Position numbers and translations under genes: made by a program. The notes below the pieces were generated by a model. It had not been told where the DNA came from, did not search any database, and was given only the letters and a program-made list of their open reading frames with translations. Positions 26,744-34,799 of a stretch of 64,000 nt of DNA are shown here, piece after piece. Numbering within the stretch: the first letter of the stretch is position 1; each line of letters begins with the position of its first letter. Source of the DNA: Haloarcula halophila. GTDB taxonomy: Archaea; Halobacteriota; Halobacteria; Halobacteriales; Haloarculaceae. The stretch lies in NCBI RefSeq assembly GCF_029278565.1, contig NZ_CP119559.1, positions 1,860,001-1,924,000 of the forward strand, in the 5' to 3' direction.

Positions 26744-27355
26744 ATGGCGAGTACACCCACCCGCGAAGTCGCCCGCCGCGTCTTCGCCCGCGAGTTCAAC
26801 GATGCGAGCTACACGTTCAAGGAGTCCGACGACGACCGTGCCCCGGTGTACGTCCTCTTGCCGACCGGCCAGCGCGCCAACCGCGTGTTCCTGGTCGGGA
26901 CGCTGACCGAGACCGAGGACGTCGGTGAGGACAGCGAGTACTGGCAGGGTCGGGTCGTCGACCCCAACGGCGACACGTTCTTCATGTACGCCGGCCAGTA
27001 CCAGCCCGACGCCGCGTCGATGCTCCGGGAACTCGAACCGCCTGCCTACGTCGCCGTCGTCGGTAAGCCACGGACCTACGAGACCGACGAGGGCGACGTA
27101 AACGTCTCCGTTCGCCCCGAATCGATCTCCGAGGTCGACGAGGCCACGCGGGACCGCTGGGTCGCTGAGACCGCCCAGCGGACGATCGACCGCATCCAGC
27201 GGTTCACCGAAGCCGACCCCGACGACCCAGGGACCGACGAGTACGTCGCGATGGCCCACGAGGAGTACGGCGACGACGTCGAGCCGTACCGCCAGTCCGT
27301 CGTCGGTGCCCTAGAGAGCATGCAGGACGAGCAGGCCGAGGCCAGCGCCGACTGA
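26744..27355 (+). CDS. rpap3: RPA-associated protein (COG3390)
   Basis: A 203-residue OB-fold protein of the COG3390 family, which works with the adjacent RPA in Haloferax. The N-terminus begins TREVARRVFAREFNDA. The central EYWQGRVVDPNGDTFFMYAGQYQPDA stretch is the OB core of the family, and an acidic C-terminus follows. It starts on the base after the rpa3 stop, so translation is likely coupled. Symbol assigned by context. Confidence 0.88.
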   Translation: MASTPTREVARRVFAREFNDASYTFKESDDDRAPVYVLLPTGQRANRVFLVGTLTETEDVGEDSEYWQGRVVDPNGDTFFMYAGQYQPDAASMLRELEPPAYVAVVGKPRTYETDEGDVNVSVRPESISEVDEATRDRWVAETAQRTIDRIQRFTEADPDDPGTDEYVAMAHEEYGDDVEPYRQSVVGALESMQDEQAEASAD

Positions 27356-27772
27356 TCAGGGTTCCAGTAGCTCCACGAGGTTCCCGTCGGGATCGACGAC
27401 GAAGAGGATCGTCGTCCCGCTTTCGGTCGTCTGTGGCTCGCTCAGCGTCTCCACACCGTCGGGTAGCCCCTCGTAGACTGAAGCGAGATCGTCGACTTCC
27501 AGTCCGAGGTGTGTCGCGCCCGGCTCGTTGAGCTGTGGCTCGGGGCGTTCGTCGCCCTCGGGATCGTAGCTGACCAGTTCCACCCGTGTGCTCCCGGCGT
27601 CCAGATGGACGAACTCGGCGCTGGCACCGTCGACGCCCACGCCGGTCGCGAAGGCGTCGCCGCTCACGGAGAACCGGGAGACGACATCCAGTTCAAGTAC
27701 GTCCCGGTAGAACTCCACGGCTCCTTCGAGATCGGCGACGGTGACGGCGTAGTGGTGTGCTGTCGCGTCCAT
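27356..27772 (-). CDS. VOC-superfamily (glyoxalase-like) protein
   Basis: A 138-residue single VOC module of two beta-alpha-beta-beta-beta repeats. The first starts HHYAVTVADLEGAVEFYRDV with a metal-type His. The second includes HLGLEVDDLASVYEGL and ends FVVDPDGNLVELLEP, with the metal Glu. It may be a glyoxalase/dioxygenase-type enzyme or a resistance protein; the substrate is unknown. It ends on the base after the rpap3 stop, convergent. Confidence 0.87.
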   Translation of the reverse strand: MDATAHHYAVTVADLEGAVEFYRDVLELDVVSRFSVSGDAFATGVGVDGASAEFVHLDAGSTRVELVSYDPEGDERPEPQLNEPGATHLGLEVDDLASVYEGLPDGVETLSEPQTTESGTTILFVVDPDGNLVELLEP

Positions 27773-27858
27773 ACCGACTGCAAGACCGCGGGGCAGCTAA
27801 ACCGCTGTGGTCGCGTTTCTTTCAGCCGAGCCGGTGACGTGCGAGCGTCTGACAAACG

Positions 27859-27867
27859 ATTAAATAC
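27859..27867 (+). promoter_or_regulatory. TATA box of the ribbon-helix-helix gene
   Basis: ATTAAATAC lies 26-34 bases before the ATG at 27893, consistent with a leaderless transcript. One of the clearest TATA boxes in the window. Confidence 0.55.
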
Positions 27868-27892
27868 GAGGACGGACGAATAGGACACAACG

Positions 27893-28324
27893 ATGGGCAA
27901 CAAAAACAAGACGATCTCCTTCCGCGTGAGCGAGGACAAGTTCGAGACGCTCCGCGAGATCGCCGAGGAGCGCGATATCTCGCTTTCCGCGGTGTTCCGG
28001 GACTACGTCGACACGCTGGTCGCCCACGACGGCCAGGTGAAAGTCGCCCCCGAGCACGAACTCGAAGAGGCCGCCGAGGAGTCCAGTACGGAGAGCTTCC
28101 CGCCGAAAGTCGAGGTTCCGAAGAGCTTCGTCCGGGAACACGAACGACTCGAACTCGAAGCCGAACACCTCCGCGAGCAACTGGAAGAGCACAAACGCTA
28201 CGTCACGAAGCTCCGCCAGCAACTCGACCAGATGGACCAGGACGAGGTCATCCACCTCGAAGACCTCGACGAAGACGAAGAGGACGACGCGTCCTACCGG
28301 ATCGGAAGCTTCGAGGACCTATAA
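27893..28324 (+). CDS. Ribbon-helix-helix DNA-binding protein with coiled coil
   Basis: A 143-residue protein. Residues ~5-45 resemble a CopG/MetJ ribbon-helix-helix (KTISFRVSEDKFETLREIAEERDISLSAVFRDYV). A flexible part follows, then a strong coiled coil at ~85-120 (HERLELEAEHLREQLEEHKR) and an acidic tail. It probably acts as a dimeric transcription factor or nucleoid-associated protein; targets unknown. Its stop overlaps the convergent gene by six bases. Confidence 0.83.
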   Translation: MGNKNKTISFRVSEDKFETLREIAEERDISLSAVFRDYVDTLVAHDGQVKVAPEHELEEAAEESSTESFPPKVEVPKSFVREHERLELEAEHLREQLEEHKRYVTKLRQQLDQMDQDEVIHLEDLDEDEEDDASYRIGSFEDL

Positions 28325-28771
28325 CAGCCGCTGGCGCCGCTTGCGCGTCTCTGCTGCGACCTCTTCTTCGCCGTCGACGTCGGCCAGCGTCTCGACTGCC
28401 TCTAAGGTCCTGACCGAGTCGTCCAGAAACGAGAGCACGTCGCCGGGATAGGCATACAGCATGTAGTCGTCTGTCATCACGTCGACGATGGCGTCGGGAC
28501 CCATCCCCTGTTCACGCAACTCCAGTAGGTACGCGACGAACTTCCGCTCCGGGCAACCACAGTGGGGTGCAGCCTGGCACTCACAGTCCATGAAGTCCTC
28601 GGCGAACTCCAGCACCCGATCACGGGTGGCGTCGTCGAGTTTGGCCAGCCCCTCCCCCTGGAAGAGGATGTCCAGCGTTGCACCGCTGAACGCCCCTTTC
28701 GGGAAGCTCGTCTCCAGTTGGGAGGCGAGCTGCTGGTGGTTCTTGACGTAGATCTTATCGGTGATAGCCAC
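28319..28771 (-). CDS. Conserved-type haloarchaeal protein with cysteine cluster
   Basis: A 150-residue mostly helical protein. A cysteine-rich core (DCECQAAPHCGCPERKF, residues ~72-88) suggests metal binding. The surrounding KYVA-type helices (VAYLLELREQGMGPDAIVDVM) and a basic C-terminus (RKRRQRLL) hint at nucleic-acid or protein contact. Start at GTG (MAITDKIYVKNHQQL), since the upstream extension enters the promoter region of the tRNA side. Function unknown. Confidence 0.7.
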   Translation of the reverse strand: MAITDKIYVKNHQQLASQLETSFPKGAFSGATLDILFQGEGLAKLDDATRDRVLEFAEDFMDCECQAAPHCGCPERKFVAYLLELREQGMGPDAIVDVMTDDYMLYAYPGDVLSFLDDSVRTLEAVETLADVDGEEEVAAETRKRRQRLL

Positions 28772-28878
28772 GCGTACGAAACCGTAGCGGGCGACCGTGT
28801 AAAAGCGTCTCGAAGCGGCCACAGAGTCGTAACGTATTTCTGTGACAGCGGAATAACTACGACTGCTTCAGCACGCGT

Positions 28879-28950
28879 GTCCGGGTTGGGGTAGTGGTAT
28901 CCTTCAGCCTTGTGGTGGCTGAGACGTGGGTTCAATTCCCGCACCCGGAC
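28879..28950 (+). tRNA. tRNA-His(GTG)
   Basis: Acceptor TCCGGGT pairs with ACCCGGA. The extra 5' G (28879, position -1) faces discriminator C73, the hallmark of tRNA-His. The anticodon stem is CAGCC/GGCTG with loop TTGTGGT; anticodon GTG at 28912-28914. The T-arm is GTGGG-TTCAATT-CCCGC. No intron. Confidence 0.94.
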
Positions 28951-29048
28951 TCATTTCATATACTTAACAACTATTGCACTAATCAGGGGTAGCTCCGCTT
29001 TCACCTCGTTTTGATTGCATTTATTCTGGCACGGAATCAACTGAGGGT

Positions 29049-29954
29049 ATGCCGCATACGTGCCCTACGTGTGGACAGGAGTTCGACAGCCAGCGGGGTC
29101 TCGGTGTCCACCATAGCCGATCACACGACGAACGGCTGCCGAATCGGGAGTGTGATCACTGCGATGAGCAGTTCTACTGTGAGTCCGAGAAACAATACTG
29201 TTCGGGGAACTGTCGGGACGAGGCCGTATCGTACGAGGGGGCAGACAACCCGAACTACAGTGGCGGCAAAACACAGACGACATGCCAGCTCTGTGACCAG
29301 ACCTTCGAGTACTATCCATCTACCAAGGAAGGACTCTACTGTACCGACTGTGTCCAGACCGCAGCGTGGAGAGACCCTCCATCGCAGTCAGGAGCGGACC
29401 ACCATTCTTGGACGGGTGGTACCCTGACACTGCCGTGTGACGTCTGTCGTAGTCCCGTGGAACGCTACCCAAGCCAGGTTCAAGGCGAAGTCACCCTCTG
29501 TAGCCGTGACTGCCACAGCGAGTGGCTCTCGGACGGGTTCACCGGCGATGGACACCCGAACTGGCGGGGCGGTGGCATCGACGACTACGGGCCGGGCTGG
29601 AACGCTGTCCGTGAGCGGGCGCTCGACCGGGACGGGAACGCCTGTGTCGTCTGTGGTGACGACGCGGACGACATCGGTCGGAACCCCGACGTCCACCACG
29701 TCGTCCCGGTCCGGTTGTTCGCCGCGTCGCCGGTGCTGGCGGTTCGGGACGCGCACACGCTCGACAACGTGGTCTCGCTGTGTCCGGCCTGCCACCGGCG
29801 AGCGGAGTTCGGACAGTTCTCGCGAGCGGAGTTGCGCTGGCGGGCTGGTATCGCTTTCCGGCAGCCGAGAGCGGCCAGCGCCTGCGGGCCTGCCGACTTC
29901 GACGGTCAGGGTTCAAGCCGTGCCGTTCCACGGTCGCCCGCGCCTGGCGCGTAG
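29049..29954 (+). CDS. HNH nuclease with tandem zinc-finger repeats
   Basis: A 301-residue protein. A C2H2 finger (CPTCGQEFDSQRGLGVHHSRSH) opens it. Three tandem modules follow, each with CxxC...CxxxC-type cysteines and ending in a NPNYSGG, HHSWTGG or HPNWRGG box. The C-terminal ~90 residues form an HNH domain: NACVVCGDDADD, then DVHHVVPVR and VSLCPACHRRAEF. It is likely a DNA endonuclease. It lies just after tRNA-His behind an AT-rich spacer, and its first half is AT-richer than neighbouring genes, both suggesting transfer. Its 3' end overlaps the protease gene by 49 bases. Confidence 0.86.
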   Translation: MPHTCPTCGQEFDSQRGLGVHHSRSHDERLPNRECDHCDEQFYCESEKQYCSGNCRDEAVSYEGADNPNYSGGKTQTTCQLCDQTFEYYPSTKEGLYCTDCVQTAAWRDPPSQSGADHHSWTGGTLTLPCDVCRSPVERYPSQVQGEVTLCSRDCHSEWLSDGFTGDGHPNWRGGGIDDYGPGWNAVRERALDRDGNACVVCGDDADDIGRNPDVHHVVPVRLFAASPVLAVRDAHTLDNVVSLCPACHRRAEFGQFSRAELRWRAGIAFRQPRAASACGPADFDGQGSSRAVPRSPAPGA

Positions 29955-31096
29955 TCGCCGCTGGATTTGATGATCGAGAGCGCGGTCATGATGTCCGAAC
30001 GGGTGAGCAGTCCCTCGAACCCGCCGTCCTCGTCGATGACCAGGAGGCGACCGACAGAGTTGTCCTGGAGGTGGGTTAGCGCGTCCATCACGTCGGTCTC
30101 GGGCGTGACAGTCACGAGATCGGTCGTCATCACGTCGCCGACGGTGTAGGCGTCGCGTTCGACCTCCCGGACGGCGCGGGCGTCCTCCAGTGCGACCAGG
30201 CCGACGACCTCGCCGTCGCGTTCGACCGGGTAGCCGGTGTGGCGCTCGGCGAACATCGTCTGGATGAGTTCCCGGACAGACTGGTCCGGACCGACCGTCG
30301 TCACGCGGTCGGCGGGCGTCATCACGTCGCCGACGGTGACGCCTTCGAAGGCGGCCGCCATGGCGGTCTGCCGGGCTTCGCCGGCCGCGCCGATGTAGAT
30401 GAAGAAGGCCAGACCGGCCAGGAAGATGTTCCCGAGGACGAACAGCCCGAACAGCCCCAGGAAGATCGCGAAGACCTTCCCCACCTCGGCGGCGATCTCG
30501 GTCGCCCGGGCGTAGCTCCGGTTCCGTGCGAGCAGCGCCCGGAGGACGCGGCCGCCGTCCATCGGGAACCCCGGGAGCATGTTGAACGCGGCCAGCGCGA
30601 GGTTCATCACCGCGAGATACGCCAGCACGAACCTGGCCGACTGCAGCAGCGTCAACTCGGTCGCCGGCAGGACTGCGAACGCGGCGTACGAGAGGACACC
30701 GAGGAGGACACTGACGACCGGGCCGGCGACGGCGATAGCCAGTTCCTGTTTCCAGTCGTCGGGCATCTCGGTGAGCTGTGCGATCCCGCCGAAGAGCCAG
30801 AGGGTGATCGAGTCGATCGGAAAACCGTACCGCATCGCGACCAGCGAGTGACCCAGTTCGTGTAACACGACACCCGTGAACAGTCCGACGGCGGCAGCGA
30901 CGCCCAGCACCCAGACCAGCGAACCGACGGTGAGCACCGACGGCTCCAGTCCGGCACCGAGCACGTCGTTCAGTAGCTCGGTAGTCTCGCCGATCTGTGT
31001 CCCGATGATCCAGGCGAACAGCGGCAGGACCAACAGGAAGGTCAGATCGAGCTGGATCGGGATACCGAACGCGCTGCCGATACGGAACCGGCGCAT
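29906..31096 (-). CDS. Site-2-type membrane protease with two CBS domains
   Basis: A 396-residue M50 intramembrane zinc protease. Zinc ligands are in VVLHELGHSLVA (HExxH) and in NMLPGFPMDGGRVLRALL. About six membrane helices fill residues ~15-230. Two CBS domains follow (VGDVMTPADRVTTVGPDQSV and VGDVMTTDLVTVTPETDV), which probably sense an adenine nucleotide and gate cleavage. Likely substrates are membrane-bound regulators. Start at ATG (MRRFRIGSAFGIPI). Confidence 0.92.
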   Translation of the reverse strand: MRRFRIGSAFGIPIQLDLTFLLVLPLFAWIIGTQIGETTELLNDVLGAGLEPSVLTVGSLVWVLGVAAAVGLFTGVVLHELGHSLVAMRYGFPIDSITLWLFGGIAQLTEMPDDWKQELAIAVAGPVVSVLLGVLSYAAFAVLPATELTLLQSARFVLAYLAVMNLALAAFNMLPGFPMDGGRVLRALLARNRSYARATEIAAEVGKVFAIFLGLFGLFVLGNIFLAGLAFFIYIGAAGEARQTAMAAAFEGVTVGDVMTPADRVTTVGPDQSVRELIQTMFAERHTGYPVERDGEVVGLVALEDARAVREVERDAYTVGDVMTTDLVTVTPETDVMDALTHLQDNSVGRLLVIDEDGGFEGLLTRSDIMTALSIIKSSGDYAPGAGDRGTARLEP

Positions 31097-31182
31097 GCGG
31101 TCGTCTTGTCGGGGGACCGACTTAAGCCCCCCGTGGCGGCGTCCCGAGTGACTGAAGTAGGTCCCGCGTCGTACACACGTCC

Positions 31183-33279
31183 GTGTCACAGCAGGCTGCA
31201 CAGGTCGATACGCTGTTCCTCCACGAGCGCGGCGAAGAGTACACTGTCGTCGCCCAACGTGACGGGGAGCGGCTGTTCCACGGTGTCCTCGAAATCAAGG
31301 AGACCGATGCGGGGCCTCGTCCCCGCCGACTCCGGATCAAGGACGGCACCGACGAGGACCTGCGCTCGCCCGATCAGTTCGTCGAACTCGCCCGTCGGGC
31401 GGCGCGACTGCGTATCTCCGAGCAGACGTCGAGACGAGCGCGCGAGCAGGCCCGTCGGATGTTCGGTGCCTACCAACTGGAGGCGAAAGTCGTCCGGACG
31501 TGTCGGTACTGTGCCAACGCCGGCCGCTATTCCCCGATTACGAGCGAGACGGAGATCCACACCGACGGGGAGAGTATCTGTCCGGACTGCGCCCGCGAGG
31601 AGCTGGACAGGGAACTCGCCTTCGAGGGTACTATAACCGGCGAGGCACGCGAACGCCTCGAAGAACTCATGCTCGAGGTCCAGGACTTGGATCGAATCTC
31701 GAACCTGCTGTCGGGGAACCTCGACCCGGACCTCACGAAGTTCGACGAGATCTCCGCGACCGTCGACGACGTCGAGTTGGTCCCGACGGACTCGCTGTCG
31801 CTACACCCCGGTATTCAGGACCACATCGAATCGCGGTTCGACACGCTGTTGCCGGTCCAGAGCCTCGCCGTCGAACACGGGGCGACCGACGGACGGGACC
31901 AGCTCATCGTCTCGGCGACGGCGACCGGGAAGACGCTGGTCGGCGAGATGGCCGGCCTCGATCGCGTCCTCAACAACAAGGGGAAGATGTTGTTTCTGGT
32001 CCCACTGGTCGCGTTGGCGAACCAGAAATACGAGTCGTTCCGGGACCGCTACGGTGACATGGTCGACGTCTCGCTCCGGGTCGGAGCCAGCCGGATCGCG
32101 GACGAGGGGGGCCGCTTCGACCCCGGTGCCGATGTCATCGTCGGCACCTACGAGGGGATCGACCACGCCCTGCGGACCGGAAAGGACCTGGGGACGATCG
32201 GGACGGTCGTCATCGACGAGGTCCACACGCTCGGGGAAGACGAGCGGGGCCACCGGCTCGACGGGTTGATCTCGCGGCTGAAACACTACTGCGAGCGCGG
32301 GACGACGGAGGCGTCCCGGCACAGGCGAGCGGGCGACGCCCGCGAGCAGGGCGGTGCGCCGGCGTCGGGGGACACGCAGTGGATCTACCTCTCGGCGACG
32401 GTCGGCAACCCCGGCCAACTGGCCGAGAAACTCCGCGCACAACTCATCGAGTTCGAGGAGCGACCGGTACCGATCGAACGCCACGTCACCTTCGCCGACG
32501 GCCGGGAGAAGATCGAGACCGAGAAGAAACTCGTCAAGCGGGCCTTCGACACGAAATCGAGCAAGGGCTACCGGGGACAGACGATCGTCTTCACCAACTC
32601 CCGGCGGCGCTGTCACGAGATCTCCCGGAAGCTGACCTACGACTCGGCGCCCTACCACGCCGGGCTGGACAACAAGCGTCGCCATCGTGTCGAACAACAG
32701 TTCGCCGATCAGGAACTGGCGGCCGTGGTCACGACCGCTGCACTCGCCGCCGGGGTCGATTTCCCGGCCTCACAGGTCATCTTCGACTCGCTGGCGATGG
32801 GTATCGAGTGGCTCACCGTCCAGGAGTTCAGCCAGATGCTCGGGCGCGCGGGGCGGCCCGATTACCACGACAAGGGGACCGTCTACCTGCTCGTCGAACC
32901 GGACTGCACGTACCACAACAGTATGGAGATGACCGAGGACGAGGTGGCGTTCAAGCTCCTCAAAGGCGAGATGGAGCCGGTCATCACCCGCTACGACGAG
33001 AGCGCGGCCGTCGAGGAGACGCTGGCGAACGTCACGGTCGCGGGCAAGCGGGCGAAGGCGCTCAACGACCGGATGATCGGCGAGGTCCCGACCAAACACG
33101 CCCTGGGGAAGCTCCTGGAGTACGAGTTCATCGACGGGCTCTCGCCGACGCCGCTGGGCCGGGCGGTCACCCGGCACTTCCTGGCCCCCGACGAGTCGTT
33201 CCAGTTGCTCGACGGTATCCGGAAGGGCGAGGACCCCTACGAGATCGTCGCGGGCATGGAACTGCGCGACGAGCACTAG
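31183..33279 (+). CDS. DEAD/DEAH-box helicase, archaeal Ski2-like with zinc-binding N-terminus
   Basis: A 698-residue superfamily 2 helicase. An N-terminal region of ~225 residues carries CRYC ... CPDC, a zinc ribbon. The helicase core has SATATGKTLVGEMAG (Walker A, ~242-250), VIDEVHTLGE (DEVH box), YLSATVGNP (motif III) and QMLGRAGRPDYHDKGTVYL (motif VI). It resembles Hel308/Ski2 enzymes with an archaeal N-terminal extension I associate with the DUF5814 label (from memory). Acts on DNA or RNA; which is open. Starts at GTG (MSQQAAQVDT). Confidence 0.9.
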   Translation: MSQQAAQVDTLFLHERGEEYTVVAQRDGERLFHGVLEIKETDAGPRPRRLRIKDGTDEDLRSPDQFVELARRAARLRISEQTSRRAREQARRMFGAYQLEAKVVRTCRYCANAGRYSPITSETEIHTDGESICPDCAREELDRELAFEGTITGEARERLEELMLEVQDLDRISNLLSGNLDPDLTKFDEISATVDDVELVPTDSLSLHPGIQDHIESRFDTLLPVQSLAVEHGATDGRDQLIVSATATGKTLVGEMAGLDRVLNNKGKMLFLVPLVALANQKYESFRDRYGDMVDVSLRVGASRIADEGGRFDPGADVIVGTYEGIDHALRTGKDLGTIGTVVIDEVHTLGEDERGHRLDGLISRLKHYCERGTTEASRHRRAGDAREQGGAPASGDTQWIYLSATVGNPGQLAEKLRAQLIEFEERPVPIERHVTFADGREKIETEKKLVKRAFDTKSSKGYRGQTIVFTNSRRRCHEISRKLTYDSAPYHAGLDNKRRHRVEQQFADQELAAVVTTAALAAGVDFPASQVIFDSLAMGIEWLTVQEFSQMLGRAGRPDYHDKGTVYLLVEPDCTYHNSMEMTEDEVAFKLLKGEMEPVITRYDESAAVEETLANVTVAGKRAKALNDRMIGEVPTKHALGKLLEYEFIDGLSPTPLGRAVTRHFLAPDESFQLLDGIRKGEDPYEIVAGMELRDEH

Positions 33280-33338
33280 TCGGCGACGCGGCGTCGAGGG
33301 GACGTACATTCTTGTAGCGGGCTCCCCATCCCGTCGGT

Positions 33339-34760
33339 ATGGGGCTGTTCGACATCATCCGCCGGACGCTCGGCGGTGGCGACGACACCGACGGCGAGGA
33401 GTCCGCGAGCGCCGAACCCACGACCGAGACGGCGTCTGACGGTCCAACGGTGACCGACAGCGCCTCGCTCTCGCCGACGGAGTTCCGCCAGCGGGCCGAG
33501 ACGGTCGCCGATCGGTCCGAACAGCTCGATCTCACGACCGGATCGCTCTCCCGGCTCGACGCCGCCGTCGCCGAGCAGTTCGACGGCGAGACGGTCGAGG
33601 ACGGCGACGATACGGCCTACACCACCAACACCGTCCGGTTCGGGAGTTATCTGGGCGAGGTGTTGGTTCGTGAGCTGGACGGCAGGTGGGTCCAGGACGA
33701 CGGCTGGGGCGTCACCGTCACCGGGGCCGACGACGAACGCACCGTCGCGGTCTTCGACGTCGCCGCTCGCTCGTTCGCCGCGGAACCGGCGTTCGCCGCC
33801 GTCGTCGACCGGCTGGAGGACGAGTTGATGCTTTCGGCCGAACCCGCCGACGAGGCCGATGCCGACGACGGCGGCGAAGCCGATCGGGCCGATCAGGCGA
33901 CATCCCAGACCGGGACTCCCGACTCCGAGCCGGTCGAGGACTGGGCCGACGCCGGTGACTGGCAACCGGCGACAGAGAAAGCCGGCTTCGACGGGACGGA
34001 CGAGAGCGACGGCGGTAGCGTCGCCGACACGCCCGACGAACCCGACGAGGATGACGGGGGTGAGAGTGGGGCGGAGTCGGACGACGGGTTCCGTATCCCG
34101 GACGCCGAGGGGGGCGTTGCGGCCGAGGGTGGCACCGACACGACGACCGACGACGACGGCGTGACCGCTTCCGATACCGAGACAAGCGAGGAGGGGTCGG
34201 GCCACACGGACGCCTGGTCGCTGGCCGCGGAGTCGGCATCAGCGGCCGACGATCGCGGTGATACCGCCAGGTCGGCGGACACAGAAGACGGATCGCTGCT
34301 CGATCAACTGGCACAGGACGAAGACGAGCCGTCGGACCCCGCCGCCGGTGAGGGGCTCCGGGCCGACTACGCCGAGCGAGCGGCGGACTTCGCGTCCTTC
34401 TGGGGGGAGCACGACCTCGATTTCACGCCGGCATCGCTGGCCCGCCTCGACGACCTCGTCGATGCCGAGTGGGAGGAGGAACGGTTCGCCGACGCGACCT
34501 ACGGCGAGACCGACCGCTTCGAGGACCGCTCGTTCACCAGCCTCGTCGAGGAACTGGGCAGTTACTTCGGCGAGGTACTGGTCAGGGAACTCGACGCCGA
34601 GTGGACCGACGAGACCGACCACCCGGCCGCCGTCGTCGTGACGGGTCCCGACGGCAGGCTGGCGGTCCCGGTCTACGACGTGGCGATGGGGTCGCTCCGC
34701 GGCGGCGCTGCCTTCGAACGGAGCTATCGCGCCCTGCTCGCGGATCTCGAAGACGGCTGA
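33339..34760 (+). CDS. Acidic protein with a duplicated globular domain
   Basis: A 473-residue protein. Two related domains, at ~45-170 and ~325-470, share SLSRLDAAV/SLARLDDLV, FGSYLGEVLVREL/LGSYFGEVLVREL and AVFDVAARS/PVYDVAMGS. Between them is a ~150-residue disordered linker very rich in Asp, Glu, Thr and Gly. No enzyme motif or signal peptide is seen. It could be a scaffold or binding protein. Function unknown. A T-run follows at 34771. Confidence 0.78.
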   Translation: MGLFDIIRRTLGGGDDTDGEESASAEPTTETASDGPTVTDSASLSPTEFRQRAETVADRSEQLDLTTGSLSRLDAAVAEQFDGETVEDGDDTAYTTNTVRFGSYLGEVLVRELDGRWVQDDGWGVTVTGADDERTVAVFDVAARSFAAEPAFAAVVDRLEDELMLSAEPADEADADDGGEADRADQATSQTGTPDSEPVEDWADAGDWQPATEKAGFDGTDESDGGSVADTPDEPDEDDGGESGAESDDGFRIPDAEGGVAAEGGTDTTTDDDGVTASDTETSEEGSGHTDAWSLAAESASAADDRGDTARSADTEDGSLLDQLAQDEDEPSDPAAGEGLRADYAERAADFASFWGEHDLDFTPASLARLDDLVDAEWEEERFADATYGETDRFEDRSFTSLVEELGSYFGEVLVRELDAEWTDETDHPAAVVVTGPDGRLAVPVYDVAMGSLRGGAAFERSYRALLADLEDG

Positions 34761-34770
34761 CTCCACACAC

Positions 34771-34775
34771 TTTTT
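34771..34775 (+). terminator. T-run terminator
   Basis: Five T residues 10 bases after the stop of the duplicated-domain gene and 25 bases before the transporter start. It could also be its TATA region. Confidence 0.35.
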
Positions 34776-34799
34776 CCCCGCTCCCCTCACAGTCGGGGT

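Noticed and set aside
28951-29954. An integrative element using tRNA-His as attachment site
   Set aside because: I found no duplicated tRNA 3' end and no integrase; only a single nuclease gene lies there.
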